Assembly (NCBI GenBank): GCA_022823055.1
Contig: JAJDXX010000244.1
Location: 1-34,130, forward strand
Origin: Candidatus Binatia bacterium
Lineage (GTDB): Bacteria > Desulfobacterota > Binatia > UBA9968 > JAJDTQ01
Length of the DNA: 34,130 nt
Direction of reading: 5' to 3'
Made by a program: the position numbers and the translations under genes. This document shows positions 30,758 to 34,130 of the stretch, in pieces. The notes below the pieces were generated by a model that was not told the origin of the DNA, searched no databases, and saw only the letters and a program-made list of their open reading frames with translations. Within the stretch, counting starts at the first letter, position 1. Each line of letters begins with the position of its first letter.

Positions 30758-30854
30758 GTCATTCCCGCGCAAGCGGGAATCCAGGGGTGGTGGTGTGGCG
30801 GCTCCGTTGCCCCGGCCCACACCCCGCCTGGATTCCCGCTTTCGCGGGAATGAC
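30758..30854 (+). repeat. REP-like double-hairpin element, copy B
   Basis: The two 28-bp arms (30758-30785 and 30827-30854) match each other with a single mismatch, in the small loop, and those of copy A equally closely. The 41-bp spacer aligns with the reverse complement of the copy A spacer. The rest of the 310-bp gap between the crotonase and UbiD genes holds nothing that I recognise. Confidence 0.85.
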
Positions 30855-30952
30855 GGGAGATGAGACGCTGGATTTGTAACCTACTGATTTATCTGGGCAA
30901 TTGTTTATTTTCATATCAATGACGACAAGAGAGGGGTCGGCATTGTCGCGGC

Positions 30953-32632
30953 TCAGTCCTCGTCCTCTCCGTAAAACGACGTGTTGGGCGGGATCTCCTT
31001 GGTGGAGCGGCGCTGGCGCGCGATCTTGGCGCCGGTCTTCCAGTACTCGCCCCGGGTGGCGAGGGCGGCCTCCTGCTCCAGCTCCTCGTTCCAATCGCCG
31101 AGCGAGTAGCCGAACCACGGCGACTGGGGCTCCAGCTCCGGCAACCCCAGCTCCTCCCATAGCTTCCGGCCCCGCTCCATGTATTCCCGGGTGGGGAGGG
31201 AGATGGGCGGGAGCTTCTCCTTGAGGGTGGCGTCCCACAAGAGGCACGAGTCCTCGGCCGAGCCGCGCGCGTCGTGCCTCGGGGCGTGGCCCACGTCCAT
31301 GCCGTGCATGATCTGCACGTCGCGGTGCGGCTTGGAGCGGTAGCCCATGGCCCAGAACACCGCGTCGAGGTTGTCGGGATCGATGTCCTCGTCCACCGCG
31401 ATGACGATCTTGGACATGGACGGGCGGAACGCCACCGCGCCCATGAGCGCGCGCCACACTTCCGCGGGCGTGGGCTGGCGCATCTGGATCACCGTGAGCT
31501 TCTGTGTGGCGGTCAGCGGCTCGTGCAGCATCACGCGCACGACGCTCTTGACGCCAATGCCGTCGCGCAGGTGCTCCAGGTAGATGGGCTCGTAGGCCAT
31601 CTTCTTGATGACGCTCGACTCCGACGGCGTCACCTGGCTGATGATGGAGCACAGGACGGCGTCGCGCCGGCGCGTGATGCAGGTGACGTCCATGAAGGGG
31701 TTGTACTCCTTGGGGTTCACGTGGCCGTGGGACTCGCCGAAAGGCGCCTCTGGCTCCAGCCACTCGGTGGAGACGAAGCCCTCGACCACGATCTCCGCGT
31801 CCGCCGGCACCATCACCGGCACCGTGCGCCCCTCCACCACCCGGATGGGCGCCTTCACCAAGCCCCCGGCCACCGAGAACTCGTCGAGGTCGTAGGCCAG
31901 CTTCTGCGCCGCCACGTAGGAGATGGCCGGCACACCGCCGATGCACAGCGCCACCGGCATCTTCTCGCCCCGTTCCCGGTACTTCTCCCAGTGCCGGTAG
32001 ATGCCCTGCCCCAGCTCGATGGACGGGTTGCAGCCGACCCGGTCGCGCGCCTTGATCATGGCCCGGTAGGTGCCGATGTTGTGCCCGCCGTGGTCCGGAT
32101 CGCGGGAGATGAAATGGGCCGCGCTCACGTAGGGCGCGTTATCCCAGCCCGGGGAGGAGATGGGGACCGGAATGCCGTCCACGCCCTTGCCACGGGTCTT
32201 GAGCTGCGCGCCCGAGTAAACCACCTCGTGCACCGGCGCGGCCGACGACGGGATCTCCACTGGCGCCACCGGGTTGGTCTTGGCCTCGGCCCACAGCGCG
32301 TTGATGTCGGCGTCCTCGCCGCACCCGAGCCCGATGCGGTAGATGCGCCGGTTGGCCGCGAGCACGCCGATGGCCACGGGGATGTCGTAGCGCTTGCCCT
32401 TGGCGTCCACCGGCTGCTCGAACAGGAACGCCTTGCGGTCGCGCTCCTTGATGCCGCCGCGGAACTGCCAGCGCACCAGCGGATGCATCTCCTGGTCCTT
32501 GTCCACCTCCCGCGCCACCCGGATCAGCAGACCGGCGTCGTCCAGCCTCTGGAGGTGCTCGTGAAGATCGGGATACCCCCGCTCCGGTATTGCCTGCGCC
32601 GCGCTTGCGGCCGTCGGGTTTCTCTTCGCCAT
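30953..32632 (-). CDS. UbiD-family prenylated-FMN-dependent decarboxylase
   Basis: The 559-residue protein matches UbiD decarboxylases. It has the metal/prFMN region around DHGGHNIGTYRAMIKARDRV, then the catalytic segment WLEPEAPFGESHGHVN with the acid-base glutamate, and DIDPDNLDAVFWAMGYR. Members remove or add CO2 on aromatic or alpha,beta-unsaturated acids such as 4-hydroxybenzoate, vanillate, phthaloyl-CoA and cinnamates. It needs prenylated FMN from a UbiX enzyme that is not in the window. The ATG at 32632 follows AAAGGA; the ORF start at 32806 runs into the divergent promoter region. Placed at the head of the module with crotonase and CoA ligase, it probably acts in catabolism rather than in ubiquinone synthesis. 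Confidence 0.9.
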   Translation of the reverse strand: MAKRNPTAASAAQAIPERGYPDLHEHLQRLDDAGLLIRVAREVDKDQEMHPLVRWQFRGGIKERDRKAFLFEQPVDAKGKRYDIPVAIGVLAANRRIYRIGLGCGEDADINALWAEAKTNPVAPVEIPSSAAPVHEVVYSGAQLKTRGKGVDGIPVPISSPGWDNAPYVSAAHFISRDPDHGGHNIGTYRAMIKARDRVGCNPSIELGQGIYRHWEKYRERGEKMPVALCIGGVPAISYVAAQKLAYDLDEFSVAGGLVKAPIRVVEGRTVPVMVPADAEIVVEGFVSTEWLEPEAPFGESHGHVNPKEYNPFMDVTCITRRRDAVLCSIISQVTPSESSVIKKMAYEPIYLEHLRDGIGVKSVVRVMLHEPLTATQKLTVIQMRQPTPAEVWRALMGAVAFRPSMSKIVIAVDEDIDPDNLDAVFWAMGYRSKPHRDVQIMHGMDVGHAPRHDARGSAEDSCLLWDATLKEKLPPISLPTREYMERGRKLWEELGLPELEPQSPWFGYSLGDWNEELEQEAALATRGEYWKTGAKIARQRRSTKEIPPNTSFYGEDED

Positions 32633-32749
32633 GATTGGTCCTTTTGTGGGGAGTTGCCGTGAGTGGAGTGTGACAATGTAACGTACCCTCGCCGGGGAAG
32701 TCCAGGAAGGAGATTCCACAACGCTGCCGCTCTGCTCGTCCGTCGAGTC

Positions 32750-32778
32750 TTGACGAAAGACGTCCCGACGTCTACTCT
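32750..32778 (+). promoter_or_regulatory. sigma70-type promoter with embedded palindrome, probably leaderless
   Basis: TTGACG (32750-32755), a 17-bp spacer and TACTCT (32773-32778) form a good promoter. The spacer holds the perfect palindrome AGACGTC-CC-GACGTCT (32758-32773). The -10 ends 6 bp before the methyltransferase ATG, so transcription should start at or next to the start codon, giving a leaderless mRNA. A repressor bound at the palindrome would block polymerase. Confidence 0.6.
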
Positions 32779-32784
32779 TTGGGA

Positions 32785-33957
32785 ATGTCGAAGAACAAGA
32801 ACCCACCCGGCCGGGTACGCGACGCGATCCTCAGCGTTCTTTCAGAATCACCTGCGTCACTGAGTGTGGCCACAATCGTGACGGAAGTCCAAAAGCAAGT
32901 CAGCGGTGCACCACCGTCCTCCGTAAGGTCGTACCTCAGGCTCAACACGCCGGAACTCTTCGTTCGCGAGGCGCGTGGCACCTATCGAGCCAGACATGTC
33001 CCGGTGAGCCCTCTACAAACAAGCCTGCCGGAAATCGACAAGAAAGAAGACGGTTTCTTTTTCGGACTGTCCGAACTGCACCACGACGATTGTTTCGCTT
33101 GGCTGGCTCGACAAACCCATAATTCGTTTCATGCGGTGGTCACGGATCCCCCGTACGGCCTTCACGAATATTCCCAAGAGCAGCAGCGGAAACTCCGTGC
33201 CGGCAAAGGGGGCGTCTGGCGCATTCCGCCTTCATTCGATGGCCACCAGCGTTCGCCTCTTCCTCGCTTCACGACGCTGGACACGGCCCAACTGGACGAT
33301 CTCCTTGAATTTTTTGTCATCTGGGCCCGCTTGCTGCTTCCCGTATTGGTGCCTGGCGCCAACGTCATCGTTGCATCCAATCCTTTGGTCTCACACATCG
33401 TGAGCAGCGCACTGTCCGAAGCAGGGCTGGAACGCCGAGGAGAAATAGTACGGCTCACCATGACGATGCGCGGGGGAGACCGCCCGAAGGGTGCACATGA
33501 TGAGTTTCGTGACATCAGTGTGATGCCGCGTTCGATGTGGGAACCTTGGCTCGTGTTCAGGAAGACCCCGGAGGGACGAGTGCAGGACAACCTGCGGAAG
33601 TGGAAGACCGGCGGTTTTCGTCGTCCAGAACCTGAAAGACCCTTCGGCGACGTCATTGCGTCGGCCCCAAGCCGAAAAGCAGAGCGTCAACTTGCCCCTC
33701 ATCCCAGCCTGAAGCCGCAGGCCTTTCTTCGACAACTTGTGCGAGGGGTCTTGCCGTTGGGCGAAGGCAAGGTCTTGGATCCATTCGCGGGTTCGGGTTC
33801 GACGCTTGCGGCGTGTAACGCCGTCTCGTACGAGAGCGTCGGCATCGAGCGAGACCCTCACTATTTCGCGATGGCCGTTGAATCGATCCCAAGGCTCGCC
33901 AACTACGGCGTACGGCAGACTACACCCTGTAAATCCAATGTTGGCGCAGCTTCCTGA
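32785..33957 (+). CDS. beta-class DNA methyltransferase with N-terminal winged-helix (HARE-HTH-like) domain
   Basis: The 390-residue protein has the catalytic motif DPPY at 121-124 (VVTDPPYGLHEY) followed much later by the SAM-binding FAGSGST at 334-340. This order defines the beta class of amino-methyltransferases; DPPY favours N6-adenine over N4-cytosine. Residues ~8-70 form a restriction-associated winged helix (AILSVLSESPASLSVATIV, then SYLRLNTPELFVREARGTYRA). The region 130-300 should hold target recognition. No endonuclease gene is visible, so it is an orphan methylase, or its partner lies past the window edge. The ATG at 32785 has no Shine-Dalgarno, in keeping with a leaderless transcript. 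GC is lower than in the catabolic genes, suggesting transfer. Confidence 0.9.
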   Translation: MSKNKNPPGRVRDAILSVLSESPASLSVATIVTEVQKQVSGAPPSSVRSYLRLNTPELFVREARGTYRARHVPVSPLQTSLPEIDKKEDGFFFGLSELHHDDCFAWLARQTHNSFHAVVTDPPYGLHEYSQEQQRKLRAGKGGVWRIPPSFDGHQRSPLPRFTTLDTAQLDDLLEFFVIWARLLLPVLVPGANVIVASNPLVSHIVSSALSEAGLERRGEIVRLTMTMRGGDRPKGAHDEFRDISVMPRSMWEPWLVFRKTPEGRVQDNLRKWKTGGFRRPEPERPFGDVIASAPSRKAERQLAPHPSLKPQAFLRQLVRGVLPLGEGKVLDPFAGSGSTLAACNAVSYESVGIERDPHYFAMAVESIPRLANYGVRQTTPCKSNVGAAS

Positions 33958-33994
33958 TCCCTTCCGCGTGGAGCGTAGCCGTCCGGGTTCCTAG

Positions 33995-34012
33995 CAGGCC
34001 GTGGAAAAACCC
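33995..34012 (+). mobile_element. probable left terminal repeat of an insertion sequence
   Basis: CAGGCCGTGGAAAAACCC closely resembles the GGCTGTTGAAAAACCC-type ends of IS1182-like and related elements. It lies 38 bp after the methyltransferase stop and ~80 bp before an ATG that opens a transposase-like frame. The right end is outside the window. Confidence 0.4.
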
Positions 34013-34093
34013 AGGGATTTGAGTGTTGGTGACTGAGGCAAAGGGAAGCGGACCGTCGACGGGCTGGGATAGAGGTCATTCGCACGCCTTTTC

Positions 34094-34130
34094 ATGCCAA
34101 CGACCGTGGCGCAGACGTACGACCCCACAG
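34094..34130 (+). CDS. start of a possible IS1182-type transposase (partial)
   Basis: The last 37 bases encode MPTTVAQTYDPT, which is like the beginning of IS1182-family transposases (a short polar start, then TYDP/YxPxQ and a LLPPSL motif expected next). Too short for a firm call; the position behind the terminal-repeat-like sequence at 33995 supports it. Confidence 0.35.
   Translation, partial: MPTTVAQTYDPT

Noticed and set aside
31274-32662. 462-codon plus-strand ORF opposite ubiD
   Set aside because: It is the antisense shadow of the UbiD protein, rich in His, Asp, Val and Leu, without motifs.

Overview
The window is 34 kb of mostly high-GC bacterial DNA with G/C-rich third codon positions and clear Shine-Dalgarno sites before most genes. 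No rRNA, tRNA or other taxonomic marker is present. The gene mix (zeta-class GST, many TctC-type binding proteins, UbiD and CoA-ligase aromatic-type catabolism, amidohydrolase_2, VOC and haem-oxygenase-like di-iron proteins) resembles uncultivated soil or marine Proteobacteria-like lineages such as Binatia, other former Deltaproteobacteria, or Tectomicrobia. This placement is inference with low confidence.

Region 1, 1-6.7 kb, is a decayed accessory zone. It opens with a visibly AT-richer SEFIR (TIR-like) domain gene. Then come gene remnants: an ORF joining the N-terminus of a MobF relaxase to the N-terminus of a tyrosine integrase, the C-terminal part of a KAP-type P-loop NTPase, a DUF2726 gene, a truncated CoiA-like gene, about 1.2 kb of diverged repeats with no recognisable gene, a 5'-truncated DUF2493 (SLOG) fragment ending next to a 131-bp inverted-repeat element, and the first ~50 codons of a kbl-like gene. 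This looks like the debris of an integrative or conjugative element with defence cargo. An intact ferritin-like gene lies inside it.

Region 2, 6.7-15.7 kb, is metabolic. It has an SDR dehydrogenase, an amidohydrolase, two tandem XRE-cupin regulators with operator-like sites, then maiA, an SLC13-type anion transporter and a TauE/SafE carrier in one tight plus-strand operon. A family-5 peptide-type binding protein follows, with a good promoter and a strong terminator hairpin, then a DapA-family aldolase/lyase.

Region 3, 15.8-21.7 kb on the minus strand, is the most unusual part. It reads, in transcription order, TctC binding protein, VOC protein, haem-oxygenase-like di-iron protein (HDO), gamma-glutamyltransferase-like enzyme, HDO, HDO, VOC protein. 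All three HDO paralogues keep the same six putative metal ligands. No pathway known to me matches this set.

Region 4, 22-24.9 kb on the plus strand, holds an NMT1/ThiY-like binding-fold protein without a signal peptide, a lipoprotein with a TbpB-like C-terminal barrel signature, and an NAD-dependent epimerase/reductase.

Region 5, 25-32.6 kb on the minus strand, looks like a carboxylate catabolic module: UbiD decarboxylase, crotonase, acyl-CoA ligase, MFS transporter, GlcG/HbpS-like protein and a second TctC protein.

Region 6, 32.7-34.1 kb, has a beta-class DNA methyltransferase that appears to be expressed from a leaderless promoter carrying a palindrome, and then what looks like the left end of an insertion sequence. 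Two copies of a ~95-bp hairpin repeat in opposite orientation bracket 19.4-30.9 kb.
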